The notes: generated by a model not told the origin, from the sequence alone. Numbered from the stretch's first letter, positions 26,635 through 36,183 are shown. The stretch: 64,000 nt of DNA from an uncultured Bacteroidota bacterium (GCA_902560045.1 CACEKJ010000002.1:1-64000), one strand, 5' to 3'. Numbers and translations: made by a program.

Positions 26635-27867
26635 TTAATTAAATTTAATTGTATCCTTTGGATTAATTTTTGAAACCAAGAAACTGGGTAATATTATTGC
26701 GCAAAAACAAACAAAAAGAATCAAAAGGTTCAAATATAAAAAATGAGAAAATTTAAAAAATATTGGAACTGTATCTACATAATAAATTTTAGAGTCTAAT
26801 GAAATTATTTTAAACTTTTGCTGAATAAAAATTAAAAACCCTCCAATAAAATTTCCAATAAGAATACCTCTAAAAATTAAATACATTGAGGTATAAATAA
26901 AATATTTTCTAATAGATGAATTTTTTGCACCTAAGGCTTTTAAAATCCCAATCATATTTATTCTTTCAAGTATCAGAACCAAGAGAACTGATATTATATT
27001 AATTGATGCTACTAAAGTCATAATGAAAAGTATAGCAACAATATTTTTATCAAATAATTTTATCCATTCAAAAATTGAATAATATTTTTCCTTCGAACTT
27101 ACAACATCATAATCAGAGGGCGAATTTAAATACACCATGTCTGAAACCAAGTCCAAATCAGAATGATTTTTTAAATGAATTTCAATTGAACTTATTTCGT
27201 TTTTATCCCATTTATTAATTCTTTGAATATGTCTATAATCCCCAAATATGTACTTCGAATCTAATTCTTCAAAACCAGAATTATAAATACCTGAAATTTT
27301 AAATCCAGTGACTGAGGGCATATCATCTTGATTTTTTGATGATAACATTTGGAAATTATCCCCAACATTTAATCTTAACTTATCTGATAAAATTTGTGAA
27401 ACAACTACATTATTTGTGACTTCATCGGCTTTTAAAATTAATTCTCCATCAGTGATAAATCTTGCTATTTCAGAGAAATTATATTCAGCTGAGATTCCTT
27501 TAAAATATCCTCCTTCAAATTCATTTGGAGTTCTAAAAATCCCAAATTTTGTAATAATTTTTTCAACTCTAGAAATTTCAGGAATATTGTCAAGCCAATT
27601 TAAAAATTCCTGATCTGGAACGATTGGATTAATTGAATTCTCATTTGATATATTCCTGAAACTACTAATATTTATATGCCCTTCGATTGAAGAAATTTTA
27701 TCTTTAATTACTTTTTGCATTCCAAGAGCAACGGCAACCGAAACCATCATAACTAGAACACTTATTGAAATTGCAAGCACTCCAATTTTTATTATTGGTG
27801 CTGAAATACTATTTTTATATGGTTTAGCATCAATAATTTTTTTTGTCAAAAAATGTTCAAAATTCAA
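26635..27867 (-). CDS. FtsX-like ABC permease, LolC/LolE type
   Basis: 410 residues. One N-terminal transmembrane helix (IKIGVLAISISVLVMMVSVAV) is followed by a large periplasmic domain (about 55-260) and three C-terminal helices (IVAILFIMTLVASINIISVLLVLI, IFRGILIGNFIGGFLIF, LYLNLLILFVCFCAIILP). MNFEHFLTKKI at the start is typical of flavobacterial LolC/E proteins and supports the TTG start at 27867. It probably extracts lipoproteins from the inner membrane with a LolD ATPase, which is not in this window. Its 5' end overlaps the divergent NamZ-like gene by 15 bases. Confidence 0.87.
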   Translation of the reverse strand: MNFEHFLTKKIIDAKPYKNSISAPIIKIGVLAISISVLVMMVSVAVALGMQKVIKDKISSIEGHINISSFRNISNENSINPIVPDQEFLNWLDNIPEISRVEKIITKFGIFRTPNEFEGGYFKGISAEYNFSEIARFITDGELILKADEVTNNVVVSQILSDKLRLNVGDNFQMLSSKNQDDMPSVTGFKISGIYNSGFEELDSKYIFGDYRHIQRINKWDKNEISSIEIHLKNHSDLDLVSDMVYLNSPSDYDVVSSKEKYYSIFEWIKLFDKNIVAILFIMTLVASINIISVLLVLILERINMIGILKALGAKNSSIRKYFIYTSMYLIFRGILIGNFIGGFLIFIQQKFKIISLDSKIYYVDTVPIFFKFSHFLYLNLLILFVCFCAIILPSFLVSKINPKDTIKFN

Positions 27868-29073
27868 AACTTAATTCTTTTATTATTAATCGTTATTGGA
27901 TCCGTATATTATGTTATTGCTGATAACAAAATTAACGAACTTAAATCTAATGTTATTGTTGGGGCCAGCCAAATATCTGATTATGAAAATCTTATTAAAA
28001 ATAAAAGAATTGGGGTTATTGCAAACCACACATCTGTAATTTTTAAAGAGAATGATTCATACACCCACTTAATAGACTCTTTGTTAAGCTTAGATTTTAA
28101 TATAAAGAAAATATTTGCGCCAGAACATGGGTTCAGAGGGACTAAACCCAATGGAGCAAATGTAGACGATGAGATAGACTTAAGGACAGGTTTAAAGATT
28201 ATATCTCTTCATGGAAAAAATAGGAATTATGGGGAAATAGATGACAATGATGTTAGAGATATTGATGTTTTAATATTTGATATCCAGGATGTTGGAGTTA
28301 GGTTTTATACACATATTTCTGTATTACATTATGTTATGGAAACTTCTGCTAGAAATAATATTCCATTAATTGTTCTTGACAGACCTAATCCTAACGGGCA
28401 TTATGTTGATGGACCTGTTTTAAATTTAGATAATAAGAGTTTCGTTGGAATGCATGAAGTTCCCATAGTCTATGGCTTAACTATCGGAGAATACGCAAAT
28501 ATGATAAATCAAGAAGAGTGGTTGACCAATGGTATTAAATCTCAACTTTATGTGGTTAAACTAAAAAACTATGACAGAAATAAGGTTTATGAACTCCCAA
28601 TTAAACCATCCCCAAACTTACCTAATAAATCATCGGTAAACCTGTATCCATCTCTTTGTTTGTTTGAGGGAACAAATATTAGTGCGGGAAGAGGAACTAA
28701 TATGCAATTTCAAATTTATGGGAGTCCATTTTTAAATAAAAAATTTAATGAATTTAAGTTTACCCCCAAAAAAAATTTAGGTTCAAAATATCCAAAGCAT
28801 GAAAATATCTTATGTTATGGTAAAAATTTAGCCGAAACCAAAAAGCTTGAAAAGATAAATTTAAAATATGTCATTGATGCTTTTAATGAAAGTACTAAAA
28901 AGGGTGAATTTTTTAATTCTTATTTTGTCAAACTTGCTGGGGTAAAGGAGTTAAAAAAGCAAATTATTAATGGCATTCCAGAGAATGAAATCAGAAAAAG
29001 TTGGAAAAAAGATTTAGATAAATTTAAATTAATGAGAAAGAAGTATTTAATTTATCATAACAAAAATGACTAA
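27853..29073 (+). CDS. namZ: DUF1343 exo-beta-N-acetylmuramidase (NamZ-like)
   Basis: 406 residues with an N-terminal membrane/signal segment (NLILLLLIVIGSVYYVIA). DUF1343 motifs are clear: IANHTSVI, FAPEHGFRG (about 96-104), FDIQDVGVRFYTH (about 150-162), LDRPNPNG, VYGLTIGEYA and EGTNISAGRGT (about 277-287). Characterised members remove terminal N-acetylmuramic acid from peptidoglycan fragments. The stop codon overlaps the ftsE start (TAATG), so hydrolase and ftsE are translationally coupled. Its 5' end overlaps the divergent permease gene. Confidence 0.9.
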   Translation: MFKIQNLILLLLIVIGSVYYVIADNKINELKSNVIVGASQISDYENLIKNKRIGVIANHTSVIFKENDSYTHLIDSLLSLDFNIKKIFAPEHGFRGTKPNGANVDDEIDLRTGLKIISLHGKNRNYGEIDDNDVRDIDVLIFDIQDVGVRFYTHISVLHYVMETSARNNIPLIVLDRPNPNGHYVDGPVLNLDNKSFVGMHEVPIVYGLTIGEYANMINQEEWLTNGIKSQLYVVKLKNYDRNKVYELPIKPSPNLPNKSSVNLYPSLCLFEGTNISAGRGTNMQFQIYGSPFLNKKFNEFKFTPKKNLGSKYPKHENILCYGKNLAETKKLEKINLKYVIDAFNESTKKGEFFNSYFVKLAGVKELKKQIINGIPENEIRKSWKKDLDKFKLMRKKYLIYHNKND

Positions 29074-29777
29074 TGGATAATCTAATTGTAGAATATAAAA
29101 ATGCAGAAATAAAATTAGAATCTGAATTGAAAATAAAGAATCTTAATTTAAAAATAAATAAAGGTGAATTTGTGTTTCTTATAGGCAAAACTGGGTCCGG
29201 CAAATCTAGCATATTAAAATCTATGTATTCTGAAAAAAAAATAATTAGCGGAGAAGCTGTTATTTCAAAAACTAATCTTTCTTTGATCAAAAACAAAAAT
29301 ATTCCTGAACTAAGAAGAAAAATTGGTATTATCTTTCAAGACTTTCAATTATTAAAAGACAGAAATGTATACGATAATTTAGATTTTGTTTTAAAAGCAA
29401 CTGGTTGGAAAAACAAGAATGAGAGAAAAGAAAAAATTGAATTATGTCTGAATAAAGTTCATATAATAGATCATGCAAATAAATTTCCAAGCCAACTTTC
29501 AGGTGGAGAAAAACAAAAGGTTGCCATAGCAAGATCCCTTTTAAATGATCCAAAAATTGTTATAGCTGATGAGCCTACAGGAAATTTAGACCCAAAGAGC
29601 AGTATAGAAATTATGGAGGTATTAAGGGAAATAAACGAGAATGGAAATACCATTTTAATGGCTACTCATGATTTTAGTTTATTGAAAAAATACAATGGAA
29701 GAATTTTACGATGTAGAAATGGATTAGTAGATGAGATAGAAACAAAAGATCTTGAAATTGAAAAAATATACTCATGA
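29073..29777 (+). CDS. ftsE: cell-division ATP-binding protein FtsE
   Basis: 234 residues. Walker A GKTGSGKSS (about 39-47), Q-loop FQDFQLLKDRNVYDN, ABC signature LSGGEKQK and Walker B IVIADEPTGNLD are complete, with the H-loop His in ATHD. FtsE with FtsX activates peptidoglycan hydrolysis at the septum. No ftsX lies beside it; instead it overlaps the muramidase gene upstream by one base and a glycosyltransferase gene downstream by four. The FtsX-like permease at 26635-27867 looks more like LolC/E and is on the opposite strand. Confidence 0.9.
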   Translation: MDNLIVEYKNAEIKLESELKIKNLNLKINKGEFVFLIGKTGSGKSSILKSMYSEKKIISGEAVISKTNLSLIKNKNIPELRRKIGIIFQDFQLLKDRNVYDNLDFVLKATGWKNKNERKEKIELCLNKVHIIDHANKFPSQLSGGEKQKVAIARSLLNDPKIVIADEPTGNLDPKSSIEIMEVLREINENGNTILMATHDFSLLKKYNGRILRCRNGLVDEIETKDLEIEKIYS

Positions 29778-30655
29778 TATCCATTTTAATTCCATGTTAT
29801 GATTATGATGCCTATCCAATCGTAAGTAAAATTGAAAAACAGGCATTAATTTTAAATATTGATTTTGAAATAATATGTATTGACGACGGATCATTCTCAT
29901 CCAAAAACGAGCATAATCAAAAAATAAATTTACTCACTAATTGTAAATTCATTGAAACAAAGAAAAATATCGGGAGGGTTAAGAATAGAGTTTTACTTGC
30001 TGAGAGTGCCCAATACGATTGGATAATTTTTATTGATGTTGACACTACTCCATCTGATTACTTTTTAAGGAGGTATATTGAATTAACAGACAAAAATTCG
30101 ATTGTTTTTGGAGGATGTTTTTTCGATAAACCAAAGGGCAGTGAAAATAATTTTTTAAGATATGAATTTGGTAAAAACAGAGAAGCTAAAAAGTCTCTAA
30201 TAAGAAATAAATCCCCATACAAATTTATGTCATCAAGAAATTTTATGGTTAAAAGAGAGCTAATTTTAAGTATTTTTTCAGAGATAACTAATTCCTCATA
30301 TGGAAATGATTATATGCTTGGCTCGATATTGAAAGAGAAAAAAATAAATGTAGTTCACGTTGATAACGAAGTCTCTGTAAATGAAATTGAAGAAAATAAA
30401 ATATTTATTGAAAAAACTAAAAAAGCGTTAGATAATCTCTACAAAAATTATAGAGAGAATAAAATTAAAACTCACGATATTTCAATTTTAAGTGCATTTA
30501 TTTTTCTGGAAAAATTTCTTTTAAAAAAATTATTTTTAAAGTTTTCAGCACTATTTAGAAATTCGATCAATAATAGTTTAAATAGTCAAATACCAAGTTT
30601 ATTTTTATTTGATATTTTCAGATTGGACTATTTGTGTAGCATTAAAGATTCTTAA
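29774..30655 (+). CDS. glycosyltransferase family 2
   Basis: 293 residues with a GT-A fold. ISILIPCYDYDA at the N-terminus, IICIDDGS (about 34-41), NIGRVKNRVLLAESA and the metal-binding FIDVDTTPSD (about 90-99). It overlaps the ftsE stop (ATGA). Acceptor unknown. It marks the start of the surface-glycan genes, although coupling to ftsE could also point to a cell-envelope role. Its last 14 bases overlap the convergent FdtA-like gene. Confidence 0.88.
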   Translation: MISILIPCYDYDAYPIVSKIEKQALILNIDFEIICIDDGSFSSKNEHNQKINLLTNCKFIETKKNIGRVKNRVLLAESAQYDWIIFIDVDTTPSDYFLRRYIELTDKNSIVFGGCFFDKPKGSENNFLRYEFGKNREAKKSLIRNKSPYKFMSSRNFMVKRELILSIFSEITNSSYGNDYMLGSILKEKKINVVHVDNEVSVNEIEENKIFIEKTKKALDNLYKNYRENKIKTHDISILSAFIFLEKFLLKKLFLKFSALFRNSINNSLNSQIPSLFLFDIFRLDYLCSIKDS

Positions 30656-31055
30656 ATTTTTTGAATTCATTATAATCTCTAAAATAATCTTCCTCGTCAA
30701 AATAGTCTGAGGCTAATACAGCACATACGGCTCCTGATGAAAAATTATCCATCTCCCTCCAAATACCTTTAGGGATCAATAGACCTTTGTGAGGTTTGTT
30801 GAGCATGATTTTGGTTTTGTTGGTTCCGTCATCAACCAAAACCTCGAAACTTCCACTCAATGGAATCATAAATTGAATTAGGTTTTTATGGGCATGACCT
30901 CCTCTATAGGCATCACTTGGAACATCATATAAATAATAAACTCTTTTGATATCAAAAGGAATTATATTTTTCTCAACAACTGAAAGCTTACCTCTTCCTT
31001 TGGGATCAATAATTTTAGGAATATCTATAATTTTTACATCTTTAATCGTATTCAT
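30642..31055 (-). CDS. FdtA/WxcM-like sugar 3,4-ketoisomerase cupin
   Basis: 137 residues. PKGRGKLSVVE (about 19-29), then the family hallmark YRGGHAHKNLIQFMIPLSGSF (His pair about 54 and 56), and LLIPKGIWREMDNFSSGAVC. Characterised relatives convert dTDP-4-keto-6-deoxyglucose to a 3-keto isomer for aminodeoxyhexose synthesis. The rml genes and the aminotransferase partner are not in this window. It overlaps the upstream glycosyltransferase by 4 bases (ATGA), so the two form one transcript. Confidence 0.85.
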   Translation of the reverse strand: MNTIKDVKIIDIPKIIDPKGRGKLSVVEKNIIPFDIKRVYYLYDVPSDAYRGGHAHKNLIQFMIPLSGSFEVLVDDGTNKTKIMLNKPHKGLLIPKGIWREMDNFSSGAVCAVLASDYFDEEDYFRDYNEFKKFKNL

Positions 31056-31873
31056 TTTAATGATTTAAATTTTTTAATTCCTTTGAGTCCAACCATAAAC
31101 TTCGATATAATTTCATTAAAATATATCATGTTGTTTCTCTTTAACAAAAAGATATGATGTATAAGCTTTACATAAGATACATAACCGTAAAACTTATAAA
31201 AAATTGCTGCCCTAGCAAAAATATTTTTATCAATACCAGCATCTTGGCCTGAGCTTTCTGTAGGATGAGTTAAAATAATTTTAGGACAAGATGTTATTCT
31301 TAGTTTCTTTTCAAGAATATTTCTTAAAAAAATGTATTCGTCAGCTGTTTGAAATATAGCGCCAAGTCCAAATAAAGGGTCAAATTTAATATTATTAGCA
31401 ACAATCTTTTCCCTTTTAAATGCTATTAAAAATGAATTTATATAAGAAATGGATTTGTAATTATGGATAATTAGTGAAGGATAGTCTTTGAAAAGAGAGC
31501 CATTGTCATTTTTTGCATAATAAGTAATAACATCTGAGTCATTTTGATCGAACGAATTAATAATGATTTCATAGAAGTCTTTTTCATAAATAACATCATC
31601 GTCACATAATAAGCATATAGCACCGCTTGATTTTGAAATTGCAAAATTTCTACTGTTAGATAAGCCATTTGCCTGAATGTTGTAATATTTTATATCAAAT
31701 TTTTCAGAAATAGTACTTAAATCTTTTTCAGATTCAGATTGATCAACAACTATAATGGAATAATCCATTGGGTTGCAGTTCTTAAACATTTTATCTAAAA
31801 ATGACAAGTCCTTTTTCCCTTTTGTAGAAATTAAGATCTGTAAATTCTTTGATTTTTTTAATACTTGTGTCAT
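31052..31873 (-). CDS. glycosyltransferase, GT-A family 2-like
   Basis: 273 residues. Residues 11-16 LQILIS open the nucleotide-binding strand; YSIIVVDQSES, GLSNSRNFAISKSSGAICLLCDDDVIYEKDF carries the DxD-type motif at about 93-96. It is diverged from the flavodoxin-like GT-A consensus at the C-terminal half, which is basic. It is co-transcribed with the FdtA-like gene and divergent from the GT4-like gene. Confidence 0.82.
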   Translation of the reverse strand: MTQVLKKSKNLQILISTKGKKDLSFLDKMFKNCNPMDYSIIVVDQSESEKDLSTISEKFDIKYYNIQANGLSNSRNFAISKSSGAICLLCDDDVIYEKDFYEIIINSFDQNDSDVITYYAKNDNGSLFKDYPSLIIHNYKSISYINSFLIAFKREKIVANNIKFDPLFGLGAIFQTADEYIFLRNILEKKLRITSCPKIILTHPTESSGQDAGIDKNIFARAAIFYKFYGYVSYVKLIHHIFLLKRNNMIYFNEIISKFMVGLKGIKKFKSLK

Positions 31874-31881
31874 TAAAAAAT

Positions 31882-31889
31882 TATATTTG
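31882..31889 (+). promoter_or_regulatory. -7 box upstream of the GT4-like gene
   Basis: TATATTTG, exact Bacteroidota -7 box, 20 bases before the ATG at 31910. No TTG at ideal spacing; the nearest is at 31865-31867, 14 bases away. Confidence 0.5.
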
Positions 31890-31909
31890 ACAGTACTGAG
31901 AACAATATA

Positions 31910-33049
31910 ATGAAAATCTTACTTATTGGAGAATATAGCAATCTTCATAATTCTTTAAAAAAAGGATTGTTAAATCTGGGTCACGAAGTTATTCTGCTTG
32001 GAAGTGGAGATGGTTTTAAAAAATATGATGTAGATATTTTAATAAAGTCAACGATTTTTGAAAACAAATATTTAAAGATTATAGCTAAAATCATAGACAA
32101 GATTTTTAAGTTTAGTTTAAACGAATTAGAGATCTATTTTAAATCCAAAAAAATAATAATAAAATTAGCTGATTTTGATATTGTACAGCTCATAAACGAA
32201 AGGCCATTTAATACATCAGCAAATTTAGAAATTAGCCTTCTAAAACATGTTTTTAAAAATAATAAGAAGGTTTTCTTATTAGCCTGTGGTGTGGATCATA
32301 AAAGTATAAGTTATGCGAATGATAAAAAATTTAAATACTCCATACTAACCCCTTATTTTGAAAATAATTCTTTAAAAAAAGAATACCGACACATATTAAA
32401 ATATCTGGATTCAGATCACAGCAAACTAAGTAATTATATTGAACAAAATATTCAAGGAATCATTTCTTCAGACTTAGATTATCATATTCCTTACGTCAAT
32501 TCCAAAAAATATCTTGGAATGATACCTAATCCTATTGATATTGATACATTAAATGAAGATGGTAAATCTTTCAACCAAAAAATTGTGATACTACACGCAA
32601 TTAACTCAAAGAATAAATTAAAGAAAGGGAATAAATTTTTTAAAAAGTCATTATCAATTATTGAAGGTAAGTATTCGAATAAAGTTGAAATAACAAGAAC
32701 AACTGACCAGGCTTACTCAGAGCATATAAAAAATGTAAAAAATTGCGATATCCTTTTGGATCAAGTATATGCATACGACCAGGGTTATAATGCACTAGAA
32801 GCAATGGCGATGGGTAAAGTAGTATTGACTGGTGCTGAAAAAGAATGGAGAGAACATTATAATATTGTAGAAGATTATGCCGTTATTAATGCAATGCCTG
32901 ATGTTTCATATTTGGTTGAAAAATTATCTTGGTTAATTGAAAACCCAGAAAAGATAAAAATGATCTCTAAAAATGCAAGAGAATTTATTTTAAAGTATCA
33001 CGACTATAATGTTATCACTAAAAAATATTTGAAGGCTTGGGAGAATTAA
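31910..33049 (+). CDS. glycosyltransferase, GT-B (family 4/1-like)
   Basis: 379 residues. The N-terminal Rossmann strand MKILLIGEYSNLHNSLKKGLLNLGHEV is a typical GT-B acceptor domain. The C-terminal donor domain has HAINSKNKLKKGN (KG motif), CDILLDQVYAYDQGYNALEAMAMGKVVLTG (the E-x-MA-GKP-like signature) and a closing helix. The last part of the gene overlaps the sulfotransferase start by 13 bases. It is the first gene of the three-gene set GT-sulfotransferase-flippase. Confidence 0.85.
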   Translation: MKILLIGEYSNLHNSLKKGLLNLGHEVILLGSGDGFKKYDVDILIKSTIFENKYLKIIAKIIDKIFKFSLNELEIYFKSKKIIIKLADFDIVQLINERPFNTSANLEISLLKHVFKNNKKVFLLACGVDHKSISYANDKKFKYSILTPYFENNSLKKEYRHILKYLDSDHSKLSNYIEQNIQGIISSDLDYHIPYVNSKKYLGMIPNPIDIDTLNEDGKSFNQKIVILHAINSKNKLKKGNKFFKKSLSIIEGKYSNKVEITRTTDQAYSEHIKNVKNCDILLDQVYAYDQGYNALEAMAMGKVVLTGAEKEWREHYNIVEDYAVINAMPDVSYLVEKLSWLIENPEKIKMISKNAREFILKYHDYNVITKKYLKAWEN

Positions 33050-33951
33050 TTGAACATTTAAAGCCTAATTTTTTTATTCCAGGAGCGGCAAAATCTGGAA
33101 CAACTACTCTGCATGATATGCTTAATACCCATCCTGAAATATCTATGTCATCTGTCAAGGAACCTGGTTATTGGAAAAATAAAAATTTTAAGGAATTTGG
33201 AAACACTGAGATGCACAATTATCAAAATTTATTCGATAATACAAAAAAATTTAAAGGTGAATCTAGTACAGCGTACATGTACTATGATAGCTTTATAAAT
33301 AATGTGAAAAATAATTACAAAGAACCTCCAAAGTTTATCTTTATTTTAAGAAATCCTATTGATAGATATTTTTCTCATGTAAACTGGTTGAAGGGTTTAG
33401 GTTTAGAAAAAAATAACCTTGATGAAATAATTAATAATGGGGCAGAATTTAATTTTGAAGAATACGACGATTATCCGAAATATTATTATGAGTTTGGCCT
33501 ATATAACAGATGGATAAATAGATTTTTAGATAATTTTGGAAAGGATAATATTAAAATAATAACCTTCGAAGAATTATTAAAAAATAAACTATCTACTTTG
33601 AACGAATGTTTTGATTTTATTGGAGTTAGTCAAATAAATGAAATTAAAGAAATTGCGTCTAATAAAACAAGAAAAATAGTTTTTCCAAGTGCATATCATT
33701 TTATCAGAAAATCTTCTTCCGGAAAAATGAAATATACCGAATATGTTAAATATTTATTGCCAAAAAAAAGCAGGTCAGATATAAAATATATTATGAAATT
33801 TATAATTGAAAAATGGTTCAAGAAAGAGTTAAAATTTAAAAAGCTAGATGACCATACTCGAGAATATTTAAGAAGTATCTATTATAAAGATGTCAACGAT
33901 CTAAAATGTAGTTTAAATTATAACTTTTCTGAGTGGGAAGATTTTAATTAA
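33037..33951 (+). CDS. sulfotransferase domain protein
   Basis: 304 residues. The 5'-phosphosulfate-binding loop GAAKSGTTTLHDML (about 16-29) and the 3'-phosphate motif RNPIDRYFSH (about 105-114) identify a PAPS-dependent sulfotransferase. Position among glycosyltransferase and flippase genes suggests sulfation of a surface glycan; lipid or other acceptors are possible. No Met codon is available near the start, so I use the TTG at 33037, which overlaps the previous gene. It is followed 11 bases later by the flippase gene. Confidence 0.88.
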   Translation: MGELIEHLKPNFFIPGAAKSGTTTLHDMLNTHPEISMSSVKEPGYWKNKNFKEFGNTEMHNYQNLFDNTKKFKGESSTAYMYYDSFINNVKNNYKEPPKFIFILRNPIDRYFSHVNWLKGLGLEKNNLDEIINNGAEFNFEEYDDYPKYYYEFGLYNRWINRFLDNFGKDNIKIITFEELLKNKLSTLNECFDFIGVSQINEIKEIASNKTRKIVFPSAYHFIRKSSSGKMKYTEYVKYLLPKKSRSDIKYIMKFIIEKWFKKELKFKKLDDHTREYLRSIYYKDVNDLKCSLNYNFSEWEDFN

Positions 33952-33962
33952 TAATAAAAAAA

Positions 33963-35210
33963 ATGAATTTTATTAAAACATCGTTTTTATCAGGGTTAAG
34001 TACTGCAATAAGTCTTATTGCAAGGCTTATCTCAACGAAAATTGTAGCCGTTTATCTTGGTACAAATGGGATGTTTCTTATGGGTCAATTAAAAGATTTT
34101 CTAAGGTTAGGTAATACAATAAGTTCATTTGGGATTGAAAATGGAATAATTAAATATACTTCAGAATTTGAAAAACAGGAAATTGAATTAAAGGGTATTG
34201 TTGGCACAAGTTTTAAAATTAACTTTTTTAGTGCTTTAATTGTTTCGGGACTAATTTTAGTTTTTAAAGAAAAAGTTTCGGATTTTCTTCAAATAAACTT
34301 CAATCAAAACTTTTATTTTTTAATCCTCATATGTTCAGTAATATCTGCGTCTATACATACATGTTTTCTGTCGATTTATAATGGATTAAAAAAAATTGAG
34401 CTTTATGTTCTAATAAATATATTTTCAAATATTTTATCAGCAATAGTGATAATTCTTCTTGTTTTAGAGATGGAGATAATTGGTGCATTCTATGCCCTAG
34501 CATTAAATCAGATTTTATCTCTTTTAATTAATGTTATGTTTTACATCTACTATAGACCTTTTAAAATCAAGTGGATATTAGAATCTTTTATTACAGAAAA
34601 TTTAAAAAAATTATCGAAATTTTCTGTTATGGCAATAGCAGGACCAACATGTTTAATTATATCTACTTTTATTATTCGCGACCATATATATAATGAGTTT
34701 GGATCTGATTATGCCGGGTCGTGGGAAGCAATGTGGAGGATTTCGGCAATTTATTTACTCTTCTTAATAACAACATTTAAATTTTATCTGATCCCAACTT
34801 TTTCAAAGGTTAACGATGAAAAACTTAAACAGGAAGTGTTTAAGATCTGGAAAGTTACGATTCCGATTATAATTATAATAACAATAGGCGTATACTTAAC
34901 TAAAAATATAATTATTGACATTTTACTTTCAAAAGAATTTGTTTTAATTAATGCAATAATATTTTTTCACCTACTTGGGGATGTGATTAAAATTAATTGT
35001 TGGGTTCTAGGAAATATTATGATTTCAAAAGCAGACACAAAGAGCTTTGTTTTCTTTCAAATTGAATGGTCTGCTATATTTATAATATTAAGTTATCTGT
35101 TTATTGATATGTATGGCTTTGTTGGGGTTTCAATTTCCTATTTTATAACATACATAATTCACTTTACGCTCTTAAATCTATACTACAGAAAATTACTTTG
35201 GCTTAAATAA
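33963..35210 (+). CDS. O-antigen translocase/polysaccharide flippase (Wzx type)
   Basis: 415 residues with roughly 10-12 transmembrane segments of the MOP superfamily. The N-terminal pattern FIKTSFLSGLSTAISLIARL, then STKIVAVYLGTNGMFLMGQL, is typical of WzxE-like O-antigen translocases, and an EFGSDYAGSWEAMWRIS loop lies about residue 245. It flips undecaprenyl-linked oligosaccharide across the inner membrane. No Wzy polymerase or ligase is visible here. Confidence 0.86.
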   Translation: MNFIKTSFLSGLSTAISLIARLISTKIVAVYLGTNGMFLMGQLKDFLRLGNTISSFGIENGIIKYTSEFEKQEIELKGIVGTSFKINFFSALIVSGLILVFKEKVSDFLQINFNQNFYFLILICSVISASIHTCFLSIYNGLKKIELYVLINIFSNILSAIVIILLVLEMEIIGAFYALALNQILSLLINVMFYIYYRPFKIKWILESFITENLKKLSKFSVMAIAGPTCLIISTFIIRDHIYNEFGSDYAGSWEAMWRISAIYLLFLITTFKFYLIPTFSKVNDEKLKQEVFKIWKVTIPIIIIITIGVYLTKNIIIDILLSKEFVLINAIIFFHLLGDVIKINCWVLGNIMISKADTKSFVFFQIEWSAIFIILSYLFIDMYGFVGVSISYFITYIIHFTLLNLYYRKLLWLK

Positions 35211-35211
35211 G

Positions 35212-36183
35212 CTAAATCATCAAATTATTTAATTTTTGAAAATCTGCAGTATTGATTTCATAAAAATTTTGACTTATTGACCTAGCGCCAAAACCCTCTT
35301 TCCAGTATAAGAGTCCACTATTTATCTTTCTTCCTTCTTTTTCATTAGATGTTCCAAAATCAAAAAATTTATAATCAGAAAAAGTATCATTGATTAAATT
35401 ATAAAATAAAAAATCTAATGAGCCCAATATATTTTTATCCTTATTAGATCCAATGTATTGGACATGAATAACATTTTTTGTTTGAAAAATAGTTGTTCCC
35501 GCAACTAAATTATCCTTAAGATAAACATTAAATTGTCTAATGTTTTTTCCAAAATTGGATTTCAATTGTTCAATTTCATCTAATGAATGAACAGGTGAAA
35601 CAGAATGTTTTTTTGATAAAGTGGGTTTTAAAATTTTATTCCAAAATTCTTTGAAATTATCTGTTTCAACTATTTTTAAATTATTTTTCACCCCTCTTTT
35701 ATAACCTTGAACTCTATCTTTTGAAATTTTGATTTTTTTATTCAATTCAATAACAGATATTATATCCTTACGATAAATATTACTGTTGGTTATAAATGAT
35801 AAATAGTCTAGTTCATTAGAAAAATTTGAATTATAAATTGAGGGTATTTCTTTAATAAATAATTTTTTAAAAGAGTTTTTATTGCAGAACTCTAATAAGC
35901 TTCTAAATATATCTAAGAAATCATTTAATTTAATGTTCTCTTTGACAACTAATCCTCCGTAAGTTAATCCTTTATGAGAATATAAGTTTTTAGCTTCTAT
36001 ATTAGCAGGAAACAATGCAACAAGCTCTAAATCTTTAAAAATTAAAAAGGAAGAATCTTCAAAACGAGAAGAATGATAATCCATAAAATCTCTTTTGAAT
36101 AAAAAAGTAGCATTCTTGGACACATCAATAAAACTGTCCCATTGAGATTTATAATTAGATTCATAAGTTTCAATCGAAACCAT
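35212..36183 (-). CDS. GNAT/FemAB-fold acyltransferase-like protein
   Basis: 323 residues with two GNAT-like halves. In the C-terminal half the segment KDNLVAGTTIFQTKNVIHVQYIGSNKDKNILGSLDFLFYNLIN, followed by FFDFGTSNEKEGRKINSGLLYWKEGFGA, matches the FemAB/BioF2-like acyltransferase pattern seen in polysaccharide clusters. The acyl donor and acceptor are unknown. It starts 11 bases after the blh stop on the same strand, so it may be co-transcribed with blh, and ends convergent with the flippase gene. Confidence 0.75.
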   Translation of the reverse strand: MVSIETYESNYKSQWDSFIDVSKNATFLFKRDFMDYHSSRFEDSSFLIFKDLELVALFPANIEAKNLYSHKGLTYGGLVVKENIKLNDFLDIFRSLLEFCNKNSFKKLFIKEIPSIYNSNFSNELDYLSFITNSNIYRKDIISVIELNKKIKISKDRVQGYKRGVKNNLKIVETDNFKEFWNKILKPTLSKKHSVSPVHSLDEIEQLKSNFGKNIRQFNVYLKDNLVAGTTIFQTKNVIHVQYIGSNKDKNILGSLDFLFYNLINDTFSDYKFFDFGTSNEKEGRKINSGLLYWKEGFGARSISQNFYEINTADFQKLNNLMI

